Assembly (NCBI GenBank): GCA_916610825.1
Contig: OU744446.1
Span: 27,108,445-27,172,444 of the forward strand
Direction of reading: 5' to 3'
DNA: 64,000 nucleotides
Source: Haliclystus octoradiatus
Taxonomy: Eukaryota > Cnidaria > Staurozoa > Stauromedusae > Haliclystidae
This document shows, piece after piece, positions 11,430-23,720 of this stretch. Positions within the stretch are counted from its first letter, which is position 1. Each line of letters starts with the position of its first letter. The notes under the pieces were generated by a model, which worked only from the letters and a program-made list of their open reading frames with translations, was not told the DNA's origin and made no database searches. Both the position numbers and the translations under genes were made by a program.

Positions 11430-11935
11430 TTTCAATCTGGCACGTACCAAGAACTGATGCGGAACGATCCCTTTATTATTATATTAAACTTCATGATATC
11501 AATAATTAAGAGATTCCATCGACAATCACCTAGGATATTGGATTTTATTAACTTGACTTTATATTTTATAATAAAATTAGAGACAAAAATAAGATATTAG
11601 ATTATGGTGCTTCGAGTTGCACCTAAGTTAACTAGAAGGACGATTCGTGAAGTAACGTTACGTAATCTAGCATGTATCATTTTTGATTCTCCTTCTATAA
11701 ATGAATTGATTATTTTCATTGACCACGTACCAAGAACTGATGTGGAACAATCCCATTATTATTATTGTTACTATTATTATAATTTATATTAGACTTAATA
11801 ATATCAATAATTGAGAGATTCTAACAACAATCACATAGGATATTAGTTTTTATTAACTTGACTTTAGATTTTATAATAAAATTAGAGACAAAAATAACAT
11901 ATGTTAGGTTATGGTGCTTCGAGTTGTACCTGTTT
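11430..11935 (+). repeat. R2 tandem repeat, nearly two units
   Basis: The CCAAGAACTGATG marker occurs near 11447 and again near 11730, a period of about 283 bases. The rest follows the R2 order given at 7258. The array stops in the GGTGCTTCGAGTTG block. Confidence 0.75.
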
Positions 11936-12988
11936 CGCCCATGACGAAATATGGTAATATTTAATCAGAGAAAAAACGAGATGGTTTCTATGTAATATGA
12001 TGTGTAATAACTTGTAAACACAAATGGTGACATTTTAATAGTAATAACTGTGTAAAATACAACTCAACTTAAACTTTATTTATCTTCTATAAACTTGTAA
12101 AATGTTAAAAACATTTGCTCTGTTTTTCTATAATTCACAGAGAGGCTATATAATCTAAAATAAATAAAAGGAGGCTATAATTTCAAAATAGTAGCTTCTA
12201 CATGTACAAATGGAAGTGTCAAGCTGGTAGCTTTTCAACAACGAAAAGTGGTCGTCTGCGAAATGATCATAATGGCTGCTGGGGGGCAAAAAACGTAAAC
12301 AACATACAAGTCATACGGCAAATCGCTTCAACCTTGCCATCATAAAAGATGTACCAAGGTTATAATTTTGTCACTATAGTTTACTAGCCCAGTAAAATGA
12401 ATTATTTCTAGCCTTTGTGGCCATTTGGTGGTGGCTATAGATTATAAATTGATCTATTAGCTGCAAAATTGGATCTTAAATAAAGGTCAGTCAGTCCAGG
12501 TCAAATCGAACTAACGGTACAAATTAGCGATAAAATTAAGTTGGTTACAGATCAAAATGTAACAAGATGTAATTGCAGGCGAAAATCTAGAAAGTCTACA
12601 AATATTGCATCACTCTTGGCAATATCTGGCAGCCTTGTTTGTGGATTTGTTGTTCTTGTTCAATTCCCCTTGTGCTTTACAGATATTTAGGCCTAACAAG
12701 CTAGCCTGAAAATCTTATGTTATGGATTTTATGTACTGATGATCATCAAGCAATGATACAGATCATACAGGAACACATATTCCTTACCCGGAATTCCTTA
12801 CAAGAGCAAAACCTACATGCTGCATGATCATAACGAGTTGTACAGTAATCAGAAATTATACAATCATCATCAATAATCAAGATCAATTTAAAACTCAGTT
12901 TAAAACTTATAATCATACAGCCGTAATCCGTAATATATAGATATATAACGTATCCTATTCCTTGCCAGGCTGTTGTGAAAAGACAGAC
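11936..12988. other. Intergenic stretch, no gene seen
   Basis: AT-rich sequence with only short chance frames, lying between an R2 array and the hAT-like element. Confidence 0.4.
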
Positions 12989-15900
12989 CATAGATTATAG
13001 AATACAGGGATTGGCAACTCTATTATTCTCGGCCGCGCGGTCAGATTATGTCGAATTTGGTGCGAAACGGAGTCATGTGATCTTGAGCCGACACAAGATT
13101 ACAACGATGGGGTCAAAACCTTGTAATCTTCGTAACTTGCATACTATAGTATCCTACGTTGTTCAAAAAAATTTGAAGTTTTATGTTTTGACAATGTTCA
13201 GACCTTTACGGGACTAAATGAAAGGAGAGTGATAAATCAAAATGCTTAGGAGAGCTGTAGGAGAGTGATTTTGGAAAAATGCAATGTCAATGTTCATTAA
13301 TAACTGACATCAAAAAGAGCAGATTTGGCTTGTTAATCATCAAGACATAATCAATGTACGATAGTTTTTGCAAAAAAATTAAATAATTTACTGCAGTCAA
13401 CAATTTAAAAAACATTATTGTTGAAATAATATTTTTACTTTTTGTGAAAAGTTCTACGTTCAAAAAGTTCTACGTTTTTTTCAAAATTAATTTTTTATAA
13501 TGCCCTCCATTCTTGAAACTCTAAACTGATAGGGCTACAAGGTTAAAAAAGTTTGAAACGAGAGAAAAATATACGAAAAACGCACGCGACATAAATTGTA
13601 AACAACATCATTCTATACGATTAACATTATTCGAAATCTATTGTTTGAGAACAATAGCGCATGTATTCCCATAACAACGCGATCAAATTTCACGCCGTTA
13701 GTCGAGTGAAATTTTCATTGATGGTCGAATCGAAAAGACGTAGATAAAGTTTTACATCGATATAATTATACATTGCTGATTAAATCATTATATTTAATTG
13801 TTTATTAGTTTGAATTAAACTGTCTTCAGTTTGGCTAAAGACAATTCATTTTCTTACCAATTTTACTTCAACCATATGCTTCAACGTCAAGAAAACCATG
13901 TGCTCAAACTCAATTAAACTCGTTTAACCGTTGGATTATTTAGACTTTTCAAAACAGTTTTGTTTGAAATTGACCCGATACAGTTTTGTTAATTTGTTTA
14001 CCAACTAATTGGAGAATTATTATATTATTATGAAATCAGAAAGGTGTATCAATTGTTGTAAAAAATCACACTGTTATTTTGTCAAGGCGCTCTATTAAAC
14101 GCTCTTCAAAATTGTAAACAAGGCGCTCGAAGACGCGCGAGAGCGATCGCACGCCTTTCCCGTAAAGGTCTGAATGTTAAATAGAGCTTACTTTAAAATT
14201 TCAATAACAATTTAATTACGTTTAAACAAAATAGCGAGTAGATATGGCCAATTTAATTCATCATGAATTGCGGTATATTCCACCAAAATATTGCTTTGAT
14301 CACTTTTGCAATTTGCAAATTAATGTTTGTGACTTTGAAAAAGAAAATGAATGTGATTGTCGTGATTGAATTAATCTACAAATATACTTATAACTAATAT
14401 ATCACAATCAAGCTGAAATGTTCACTGAAAAATAATTGCTCTTCTAAATAACAGGGATACAATTTACAGCGAGGCGGCCTATATAGGCATACGACGTACA
14501 AGTTGCACAAAATACTCTCCACAATTTTCATCACATAACAAATAATAAGGATAGTGTATGTATCACAGCAGAGGGAATACAATGAATACACTACACAAAT
14601 TTAGAAAGCAATAGGCTACACAGAATAAACAAGATATGGTGCAAATATCGATAACTGGTTTTGTAAATTAAAACACTTGTTAAATTTATAAGCAGTAAGC
14701 CCATGCCGTTCGTGTACGAAAATTAATTCACTTCATATTTAAATTATAATACCTTGTAGACAAATAATAAATAAAATCATCAGTATTGATTGTTATCTTT
14801 TAAACCAGAGTGTTGTAGTGCTACATCCCAGGTAGATTAAACTTTTGGATTTTGCAAAACATTCAAGTGTGTTTGCTTCAAGAGTCCATCTGATCTCCTT
14901 ATGATTAAAGGGTCAAACAAGACCGGCAACCTTTGTATGGAATTTTTGGAAATCTGATCTCGTAACTTTTTTATTTACGTCATGTTATTTCAGTGAGTTG
15001 ATGATATTTGAGCCGTGATTTCTGATTCGCAACTTTCAATATTTTAACATTTTTATTTTGAAATACACAAGCAAAGCAATATGAGTTGAATATAAAAATG
15101 ATGACAATCAGGGTTTCAAATACAACAGATATATATGTCCTCAGAATCATCACTCCAAGCGAACAAGTCTGAAATTTTATCAGAATATTTCTTACCAAAA
15201 ACATTGTGCTTCGAAACGCAAACAAACCAACGGTCAGTAATTAAATTCAGTTTGAATCAATTTTGTAACAAACCATAATATCTAAACACCCAGAAATCAC
15301 ATATGATGCTATTTTGTTTCGATCGAGGTTCAGAATTTCAGTGTAAATGAAATACAGAAATATAAGCCGTTGATTCAATGTTGTCAAAATGAGCTAGATT
15401 CGAAATGTTTCTTCTTCGCAAGAAATATCGCATTCATAGATTTGTAAACAAAAAAACAGTATCAAATGTGCACAATTATCTACATTATGATTTCTTTCAA
15501 CAAAGTGCTTTATTCCATATTACATCTTTTGTAAACGTTCTTAGCAAATCACAAAACACTTTTTTGTAGTTTTTCTGCCATCGAAACACTCCTCGTGATA
15601 TATTCCAATTACCAGATTTCATCCCTATGAAAATTCAAAATCGATTTGATGATGTCACAACGGGTGTTTGAAAATGAGGTTTTGAAAAAAATGTATTAAA
15701 AAAATGTATTTTTTTCAAAACAATTATCGTCAGTCAATAATGCCCCTTTAATTACCAAATTCTTTTTCACAGTTCAACAACAATAATAAATAGACTTTCG
15801 GAAGGTGCTCATCCACACAATGAATTTCAGATAGATGTTTTTATTACGGCCGAGCAGATTTGTAGGGAATAGATCAAAATTGTTGAATATATTTGACACA

Positions 15901-16448
15901 TCTCCAGAAATGTCTGAGGAAATAACTCATTCGTAGTAACTTTTTATAAGAGCATATTCATTTGGTCTTGAACAAACCTTCATCTTCATCGATTCGATGG
16001 ATAATTTTATATCAGTGTGTTTTGATCATGTGCGAAGGGTTACTGACACCGTTAAACCATCTTTAGTTTTTCAAATCCTTCAGCAATATTAGCATAAACG
16101 TAAACTTTTCTGTAGGCGCGATTTTCTAAACTTTCACCGATTGAGTTCGCCATTTTCTTCATCGACTTCCATGTTTAAGAAATTGGAAGTACTGAAAATC
16201 ATTGCTATTTAATTGAGCATCCATTGCAAAATAATGAAATAATCAAGTGTACTTTTACTAGCCAGCTTGAAGATATGAACGATGATAAAATGAGTAGAAC
16301 AGTCGACCGCGTTGTTGTAATGACACTTGTGAAAATTTATCACAAAATTCTCTGTCGGCTGGAGATCACGTGTTTCCGGAAAATCTCAAACGAAAACAAA
16401 TTTCGTGCCCAGACCTTAGTTGCCAATCCCTGTATTCTATAATCTATG
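12989..16448. mobile_element. 3.46 kb hAT-like element
   Basis: The left end reads CATAGATTATAGAATACAGG and continues GGATTGGCAACT. The right end at 16415-16448 is its inverted copy. The seven bases GACAGAC flank both ends (12982-12988 and 16449-16455). CAGGGATTGGCAACT resembles classic hAT termini; the copied arms run about 15 bases beyond it, so the true end is debatable. No transposase frame is visible. Another inverted-repeat element sits inside at 13199-14172. Confidence 0.6.
13199..14172. mobile_element. Nested 974-bp inverted-repeat element
   Basis: CAGACCTTTACGGGA at 13199 is matched by TCCCGTAAAGGTCTG ending at 14172. The six bases AATGTT flank both sides (13193-13198 and 14173-14178). 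The short terminal repeat and near-8-base duplication suggest a hAT-type MITE that entered the larger element. It holds no open frame of note. Confidence 0.55.
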
Positions 16449-16990
16449 GACAGACATTGAAATAGGAACATAACACAAGAAATTATAGCAAGAAAATTAT
16501 ACACTCACCTTGTCTGTAACACTTTTAGAAATTCAGGTACAGACTCAGTAATGCAGTTGAAGGCTTAATTACTTTCAAATTAATTAACAGCTAATTCCAA
16601 AGGCATAAAACGAGCAAATACAAATACAGAAGTTGCATCCCAAAGACGACATGTTTATTGCCCAAATACAGTGACTCACGGTGAAATCACTCCTTTAGTC
16701 TCATTTCCTCGATTTAAACTCGAAAGAAAGGGAATCAACATCATTCTCTCGTTCAATATAGCTTATTCACATGATGAAACCAACTTTTAATTATTTCGAA
16801 GCTAAATGTACATTAAAGACTAGAGTAAATTGCCATCAAACATTGCAAAGGCGCTGATCCTTTCACCGCAGCTAAAACTGAAATGAATGTTTTGCCCCTC
16901 GGGTATCCCACAATGCAACGGAAACAGCGCAAACATTTGAGCCACCAAAATTGATCTCATGTCACTTCCATTTGTTCCATGAGATAGTTA
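16449..16990. other. Spacer, no gene seen
   Basis: Sequence between the hAT-like element and the retroelement fossil, with no open frame or repeat recognised. Confidence 0.35.
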
Positions 16991-16995
16991 AAACA

Positions 16996-18405
16996 CTAAA
17001 GGGGGAACACGGTACTGGTATTCATTGCATGATGATGAAACCAGTCAATAGTCTGTTCAATGTTTGTTTTTATTTTATTTGTCTTTGCTTTTGCATACAA
17101 ATACCAAGGTACGACATGACGCTGAACGTTCTGTGGTCTGCAGTCTTTGACTGTGCTGTTGAAATATTGAACAGTGACATGTTGCACTAATCCGTCTGAC
17201 CCTGGTTTGACACTAATGATTTTACCAATTTTGTAAAAACCAGTACGAGATGGGCTGTCTAATAGCCAAACGATGCCATCCTTTTCCAAATTTTCATGCA
17301 CATCTTTCCATTTGTTTAATCTATCTCTTCGGACGGATTCGTTGAATCCTGCCCACCACATAGCTGATTGGTCCTTGATAAATTTAAATCTCGAAAAGCC
17401 TTGAGTCGATGCGTCTAAATTCATAGTGTGTTCTTCGTCATAGCATCTTCCATGCAATAAGTGGTTTGGTGTCAATGCCATGCCAATCTCAGGTGGGTAC
17501 GCAAGTGGTCTCCCATTCACCATATTTGCCCAGCTTCTAACAGATTGATCAAACTGCAATGACGTAAAAGTTCTTTCACCTCTTAGCAACTGACATTGTC
17601 TGCGTTCAACCTTCAAAAGTTTGATTATGGACTCAATAGTCCCTTGCACCCAAGGACTTTTTGCTGGGCCTAGGTTCCATTCCACATCTTGATAAGTGGA
17701 AGCTAGTGCTTTTTTCACAGCGATATATTGTTTTTCTAAAACTTTCCCAACTTTGACTAGGTTTGACCCAAGGTCTGAGTGAACATATTTAAATTGACCA
17801 TGTTGACATATCACCATTTCTAGACTTCTCAGCACAGCATCTGCATCGTAGTTGCCCATTGCACATACAAACGTTGCCCGTGTACCTTACAAGTACAGGC
17901 AAACACCCAGTGTTTTGCTGTGACACGCCGTTTAACTCCATCGTAGACCGTGAACAGGCCAGCAATATCGACTTGAATAGAAAAGAATGGTTTCTGGAAT
18001 AGAACTCTTGTCTTTGGATTCGGTAGCGGCATTTAATTTCTTGCATGTGATTCTGATCGTATTTTCTCAAGCTTCTTCCGGGAGAAAGGGATATAGAATT
18101 TCTATCTGTGTTTAGACTCTACTTTTCTGATTGAATGGCCATGTCCCCAGCATTCATGCCAGTGGCGTAGAACCAATTTTCCAACAGTTGAACTTGCGCA
18201 AACAATTGGCACTTTCTTCGCACCCACAGATTCCAGTGTGCGTCCAACTGCATAGATGATCCCATCATGTGGTCCTTCTACTACTTGATATTGTGATATC
18301 TTCGCAGATCGTAATAGTTGATGCGTGTTAGCCATTGTAGACTTCTGTAAAAGTATCCTTGCAGTGTAATGACGGACTGATGCTGCTGTGTAAATACATT
18401 TTTGA
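16996..18405 (-). mobile_element. BEL/Pao-type LTR retroelement fossil, integrase part
   Basis: The minus strand carries the integrase region of a BEL/Pao-type LTR retroelement: the zinc-binding region, part of the catalytic core and the C-terminal domain characteristic of this group. No gag, protease, reverse transcriptase or long terminal repeats were recognised nearby. The copy is a broken fragment with about three breaks. It abuts an R1 repeat on its high-coordinate side. Family assignment rests on similarity of the integrase part only. Age is unknown, but the loss of most of the element points to an old copy. Confidence 0.75.
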
Positions 18406-19430
18406 CTCATGGTTACGTAAGTGACCTTGAGTCTATGCTGTCATGGTAGAAACGTTTTCATTTCATTTCATTTTTGACTAAATCTGTTGTTCTTTTGAAA
18501 TAACGTTCAACCATACTGCTTTGCGTGCTAACAAAGGTCGAACAAAAACCGATTGCGCAAGAAAAACCATTTTATTGTTAAAAATACAATGGGCAAGCTG
18601 TGTGATAGTTCCAAAATTTTTAGCTGGATTTGACATAAATTTTTTTCCATTGCCCGCCATGATGGCCGACTTGCAGCTTAGCGAGATAACAATTGCATGA
18701 TTAAATGATGTTTTCAAATACTCCTGGATTATTTTACATCGTGATTATCTCTTCATTGGTAGAACACATGATTGTTGTCATCTTCTCGTCATTTGAAATG
18801 GTTAATGAAAGGTTTTAATCGTTCTGTTACATCACTATTTGAGGTGAAACTTCGAAGATAATTTTTGTTGTCTTTTGACCATGAGAACTTTTAAACCGGC
18901 AATTTATCATTTGTTTGGGGGCTTAGACAAGACAGTATTATATATTTATTGTTTGTAATGTTTTCTGAAGTTATTTATTACATTAAACTGCTAACCCAGT
19001 CGTCATGGTTTTACTTGGAATAAATTCTAAAGACTATTTAAACCAGTTTGTCCATGCGACAACAATAACAAGGCAATACTCCGAACGGAAAATGTCACAT
19101 CATTTACTGTAGGTCAAAAAATTGCGCTAGGCCCCTAGTATAATTAGTGAGAAATAAATATTCTTCTGGTAGTAGTTTTATGGTTATTTGTTGTTTATTA
19201 AAATGTTTAAATTCTGCTGCGACATCAGCTTAGAGATGAGACAATTTCGCACGTCATTTACAACTCACACCTGTATTATAAGTATTGAAAATCACTAGCT
19301 TTATTCTATCTTGGTATGGTCTACTGGTGGAACGTCTGCATTAGGCGCATGGGGTTTGCAGTTCAATCCCATTGGTCTGCATTAATATTTTTTTCTTTTT
19401 TTATTTGATTTATTATTTGGATATATTTTT
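18402..19430 (+). repeat. R1 repeat copy 2, with tRNA-like module
   Basis: It runs from GACTCATGGTTACGTAAG to just before the next GACTCATGGTTACG at 19431, about 1030 bases, and is the inverted counterpart of 8036-8893. The tRNA-like segment is at 19316-19382 (TGGTCTACTGG and AGTTCAATCCC). The short MAD frame is broken here by a TGA and a length change. Direct abutment to copy 3 suggests a tandem arrangement. Confidence 0.65.
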
Positions 19431-20215
19431 GACTCATGGTTACGGAGTATCCATGAGTCTATGCTATCAGGCTAAAAAAAATTTGGTAAATCACGGTTAC
19501 GAAAGCGTGATTATGGGCGCGACTTATATATTATGCTGCGACTACGCTTTCACACATGGCCACCGTGATTGTGACCGTTACCGCAATTTTTGTGTAAATA
19601 GCAAATCGCATACTGCTTTGCCCGCAAACAATACATAGACAATCATCGATTGCGCAATATCCGCCTAGACTTCACTGAGTTATTGTTCAGATTCTAGCAT
19701 TGCCTTTGGAATCACGGCTAGGAGCGTTTTCACTGATGTGACATTTTACAAACATTTTCTGATGGCGGCAATTGCATTATTAAATGAATTGTTTTCTAAT
19801 ACTCCTGGATTAGTTTACATCGTGATTATCTCTTCATCGGCAGAACACATGATTGTTTTCTTCTTCTCATCATTTGAAATGGTTAATGAAAGGTTTTAAT
19901 CGTTCTGTAACATCACTATTTGAGGTGAAACTAGGTAATAGTTTACATGGTTATTTGTTGTTTACATTCTTTAAAGTTGTTTCTTAAAATGTTTTAATTC
20001 TGCTGCTACATCAACTTGCTACTTCGCATGTCATTTACAACTCACACCTGTATTATAAGTAATGAAAATCACTTGCAATCCATAATCTTGATTTGGTCTA
20101 GGGGTGGAGCGTCTGTATCCTGCGCATGGAGTTGGGGTTTAATTCTAGCGATCTGCTATATCATTTTTTCCTTTTTTTTATTTGATTTATTATTTGGATA
20201 TATTTTTTTTCTTAT
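19431..20215 (+). repeat. R1 repeat copy 3, shortened, with tRNA-like module
   Basis: It starts GACTCATGGTTACGG head to tail with copy 2. The tRNA-like segment is at about 20092-20155 (TGGTCTAGGGG and GGTTTAATTC), more decayed than in the other copies. A 45-codon open frame beginning MAAIALLNELFSNTPGL at 19752 keeps the same protein as copy 1 with a few substitutions. LINE A follows directly in a T-rich stretch. Confidence 0.6.
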
Positions 20216-20269
20216 AGTTTTACTCTACTTTCTTTTTACTTTTTTCAATTTTTATTTTATTATTCCATT

Positions 20270-21600
20270 CTTAATATCTATCTCAAATTATAAAGAAAAT
20301 TATCGCCCCATTTCCTTGACATGCATTGCATGCAAGGTTATGGAATCAGTTATATATAAAGACATTATGTCGCATCTTTTAGATTTAAATTTACTCTCAA
20401 AAGATCAATTTGGTTTTGTAAAAAAACGATCCACTTGTACACAGCTGTTATCATTTCTAGCGACATGGATTTCTGACGTGAACAAAAGAAAAAGAATAGA
20501 CACCGTCTATATAGACTTCCGTAAAGCGTTTGACTCTGTTTCACATGAAAAGCTCCTTACAAAGTTGCATGCATATGGAATTCGTTACGAGCTTCTTAAA
20601 TGGATTGAATGTTTTCTGACAAATCGTACTCAAGTTGTTTGTGTTGAAGACAAATTATCTTCCAGTTTACATGTTACAAGTTGAGTTCCACAAGGTTCCG
20701 TTTTAGGACCATTGCTTTTCCTTATTTATGTGAACGATATTTCCTCCTGTATTTCACCATCATGTGATCTAAAACTTTTTGCTGACGACGCAAAATTTTC
20801 TATCGCAAGAAATACCGCAGATTCTACCTCACTATGCCAGACTCTTGAACGTTTTGACCAATGGAGCACAAAGTGGCAAATGACCGTAGCAACACATAAG
20901 TGCAAAGTGTTCTCATTTGGGAACCTGAAAATTCCAGAAGTTAATTATTATTTATCAGATAGTTTATTATCTACAACGAAAAACATGCGTGATTTAGGGA
21001 TTACATTTACTTCAGATGGAAAATTATCAGCTCATTGTGCGAAAATTGCAGCCAAAGCAGCATCTAGAACTTTTCTTTTATTGAAGATATTCTCTATTAA
21101 TAATCCAAACTTGCTTGTCCAGGCATATAAAACTTACGTTTGTCCGATTATGGAATCTGACACTCCTGTTTGGAGCCTAGTTACAGTTTTTAAAATACTC
21201 AATGGCTTAGTCGATATTGATATATCATTATTCTATAAGAAAGTACATTCAAAATATCCATCAAGGTCCCACAATATGAAAATAATTCCATTATTAACAC
21301 CGAAATGTGATATCTCAAAATATTCATTTTCGTATAGGACAGTATCTGTGTGGAACAAACTATCCGAGACTATTGTCTCAATCAAAAGCTTGAATAGTTT
21401 TAAAAATCAATTAAATAAAATAAATTTAAATAAATTTTGTCGTGTATATACTTCTTAATCGATTCACTTTTTTAATTTAATATTATATTTAACCATAATA
21501 GGGCAATATGTCAGTGTGTTAACAATTGTAAAATAACACCTATATATGCCTGTCATTAACCATTTGAGTTGACAAATAAAAATACATACATACATACATT
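20270..21600 (+). mobile_element. LINE A, CR1-like, 5'-truncated
   Basis: The translated sequence contains reverse transcriptase motifs in order: [51 protein letters not shown] and LFADDAK, then the thumb and the C-terminal FSYRTVSVWNKL region typical of CR1-clade LINEs of the Jockey superfamily. The 5' half, including the endonuclease, is missing. A TGA at 20682-20684 replaces the residue before VPQGS. Near 21182 the frame jumps from TPVWSL to VFKILNGL, which indicates loss of about 100 codons. It ends in an ATAC-repeat tail near 21585-21600. Confidence 0.85.
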
Positions 21601-21649
21601 AATGTAACTTATACAATAATTATTATATTGGTTTGATTAATTTTTTTTT

Positions 21650-22005
21650 TGGTTTTTATTTTCTTGTTTTAATTTATTTTATTTTATTTTATTGTTTATT
21701 TTATTGAAGTTGATTTGATTTGATTTTCCTTTGCATGATGATTTGATTGATTTGATATTTTGAATTTGATTTCAATTTGTTTATTTTGATTATTATATCG
21801 TTCACCATGAGTCCGAGCGTAGCGGAGCTATTTTCTTGTTTTAATTTATTTTATTTTATTTGATTGTTTATTTTATTGAAGTTGATTTGATTTGATTTTT
21901 CTTTGCATGATGATTTGATTGATTTGATATTCTATTTAATTTGATTTTAATTTGTTTATTTTGATTATTATATCATCCACCATGAGTCCGAGCGTAGCGG
22001 AGCTA
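21650..22005 (+). repeat. Two tandem 172-bp units ending GAGCGTAGCGGAGC
   Basis: Two near-identical units of about 172 bases, rich in TTTGATTTGATT, each end with CCATGAGTCCGAGCGTAGCG at 21808 and 21981. An inverted single copy is at 7741-8035. TCCG and CGGA can pair around the AGCGTAG core as a small hairpin. Confidence 0.75.
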
Positions 22006-22195
22006 TTTTTATTTATTTATTTTTTTTTATTTTTTTTATTTTTTTATTTTTTTTTTATTGTTTTTTATTTTTTTTATTGTTTTTTATTTATTTATTTATT
22101 TTTATTTCTTTTTTCTTATTCTTTTTCTTATTTTTTTTTTCTCATTTTTTTCTCATTTTTTTAATTTTTTTTTTATGCAAATATGCTATGAGAAC
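22006..22195 (+). repeat. T-rich low-complexity tract
   Basis: About 165 bases of nearly pure T with scattered A and C, continuing from the preceding tandem units to the R1 fragment. Confidence 0.8.
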
Positions 22196-22590
22196 AATGG
22201 ACCACCATAGACGTGCGAAATTGTCTCATCTTAACCTGATGTCGCAGCAGAATTAAAACATTTTAATAAACCAAATAAAACCATGACGACTGGCTTAGCA
22301 GTTTAATGTAATAAATAACTTCAGAAAACAATGAAAACAATAAATATATAACACTGTCTTGTCTAAGCCCCCAACCAAATGATGAATTGTCGGTTTAAAA
22401 GTTCTCATGGTCAAAACACAACAACAATTATCTTCAAAGTTTCACCTCAAATAGTGATGTTACAGAACGATTAAACCTTTTGTTAACCATTTCAAATGAC
22501 GAGAAGAAGAAAACAATCATGTGTTCTACCAATAAAGAGATAATCACGATGTAAACTAATCCAGGAGTATTAGAAAGCATTTTAACTTTT
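22196..22590 (-). repeat. R1 repeat copy 4, partial
   Basis: This matches the central 400 bases of copy 1 in the same orientation, from GACGTGCGAAATTGTCTC to CCAGGAGTATTAGAAAGC. The tRNA-like part is absent. On the minus strand it preserves the hydrophobic frame (NTPGLVYIVII) in open form. It runs straight into R2. Confidence 0.65.
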
Positions 22591-23590
22591 AAGCATAAGT
22601 TAACTAGAAGGACAATTCGTGAAGTAACATAACGTAACCTAGCATGTATAATTTTTGATTCTCATTCTATAAATGCTTTGATTATTTTCATTGACCACAT
22701 ACCAAGCACTGATGTGGAACGATCCCATTATTATTATTATTACTATTATTATAATTTATATTAGACTTCATAATATCAATAATTGAGATATTCTAACAAC
22801 AATCACATAGGATACTAGATTTTATTAACTTGAGTTTAGATTTTATAATAATATTAGAGACAAAAATAAGATATGTTAGGTTATGGTGCTTCGAGTTGCA
22901 CCTAAGTTAACCAGAAGGACGATTCGTGAAGTAAAATAGCGTAATCTAGCATGTATCATTTTTGATTCTCATTCTATAAATGAATTGATTATTTTCATTT
23001 ACCGCGTACCAATAACTGATGTGGAACGATCCCATTATTATTATTATTACTATTATTATAATTTATATTAGACTTCATAATATCAATAATTGAGAGATTC
23101 CAGCGGCAATGGGTGATTAGCTCAGTTGGCAGAGCAACCGAACTTCACATCGTATCATATCTCATCGACTGTGGTTCAAATCCCCCTCAGGTCAACTCAG
23201 CCTTGACTTTATCTGAAACATCAAATGAGTACCATCTAAGGATGGCGGACGGAATGGTTCAGAAGGAATTGCATTGTGAGTAGCTGCGGCGCATCGTTGC
23301 GCATTGACAATCAAGGCCTATCTGCCATGAAATCTGTTGAAATTGATCTGCAGTGTCGCGGCTGAGATCTAAGGAGCGTTTAGCATCATTGCTCTTAGCG
23401 AAAAGAGCCACTCTTCTAGAAATAAATGAGTGGTACGGGTGCCTTCGGTAGGGCGACACATTACACATTTAGCGGCAATCACATAGGAGATTAGATTTTA
23501 TTAACTTGACTTTAGATTTTATAATAGAATGAGAGACAAGAATAAGATATGCAAAATGATCGTGTTTTTAGTTGCACCTAAGCTAACTAG
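22591..23590 (+). repeat. R2 tandem array interrupted by a SINE
   Basis: Markers near 22710 and 23008 give a period close to 298 bases. The array is interrupted between 23110 and 23471 by a SINE with an exact target duplication and resumes as CACATAGGAGATTAG to about 23590. Confidence 0.75.
23111..23470 (+). mobile_element. 360-bp tRNA-derived SINE with 9-bp target duplication
   Basis: The nine bases AGCGGCAAT flank the insert (23102-23110 and 23471-23479). The insert begins GGGTGATTAGCTCAGTTGG, an A-box, and carries GGTTCAAATCC, a B-box, about 55 bases later. The two boxes give a tRNA-like head, but there is no pairing acceptor stem, so this is a tRNA-derived SINE and not a tRNA gene. The unrelated body of about 250 bases matches no family I know. 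Confidence 0.8.
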
Positions 23591-23595
23591 AAGGT

Positions 23596-23720
23596 AGGGA
23601 TGCACCGAATATTCAGCAGGCCGAATAATTAGCCACTATTCAGCCGTTTGGCCGAAGATTCTGATAGGCCGAATATCAACCCATTATTCGGCCAGTATTC
23701 GGCCTTTTCAAAAATATTTA
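23596..23720 (+). repeat. hAT-type transposon end
   Basis: TAGGGATGCACCGAATATTC resembles the common terminal sequence of many hAT elements. It is followed by repeated GGCCGAATA-type words in both orientations that can fold back. The matching other end was not found; LINE B begins shortly after. Confidence 0.5.

Noticed and set aside
16224-16442. 72-codon plus-strand frame at the right end of the hAT-like element
   Set aside because: It runs into the terminal inverted repeat and has no family match.
23111-23200. Possible true tRNA gene
   Set aside because: A- and B-boxes are present, but there is no pairing acceptor stem and the spacing is too long. The flanking duplication shows it is the head of a SINE.
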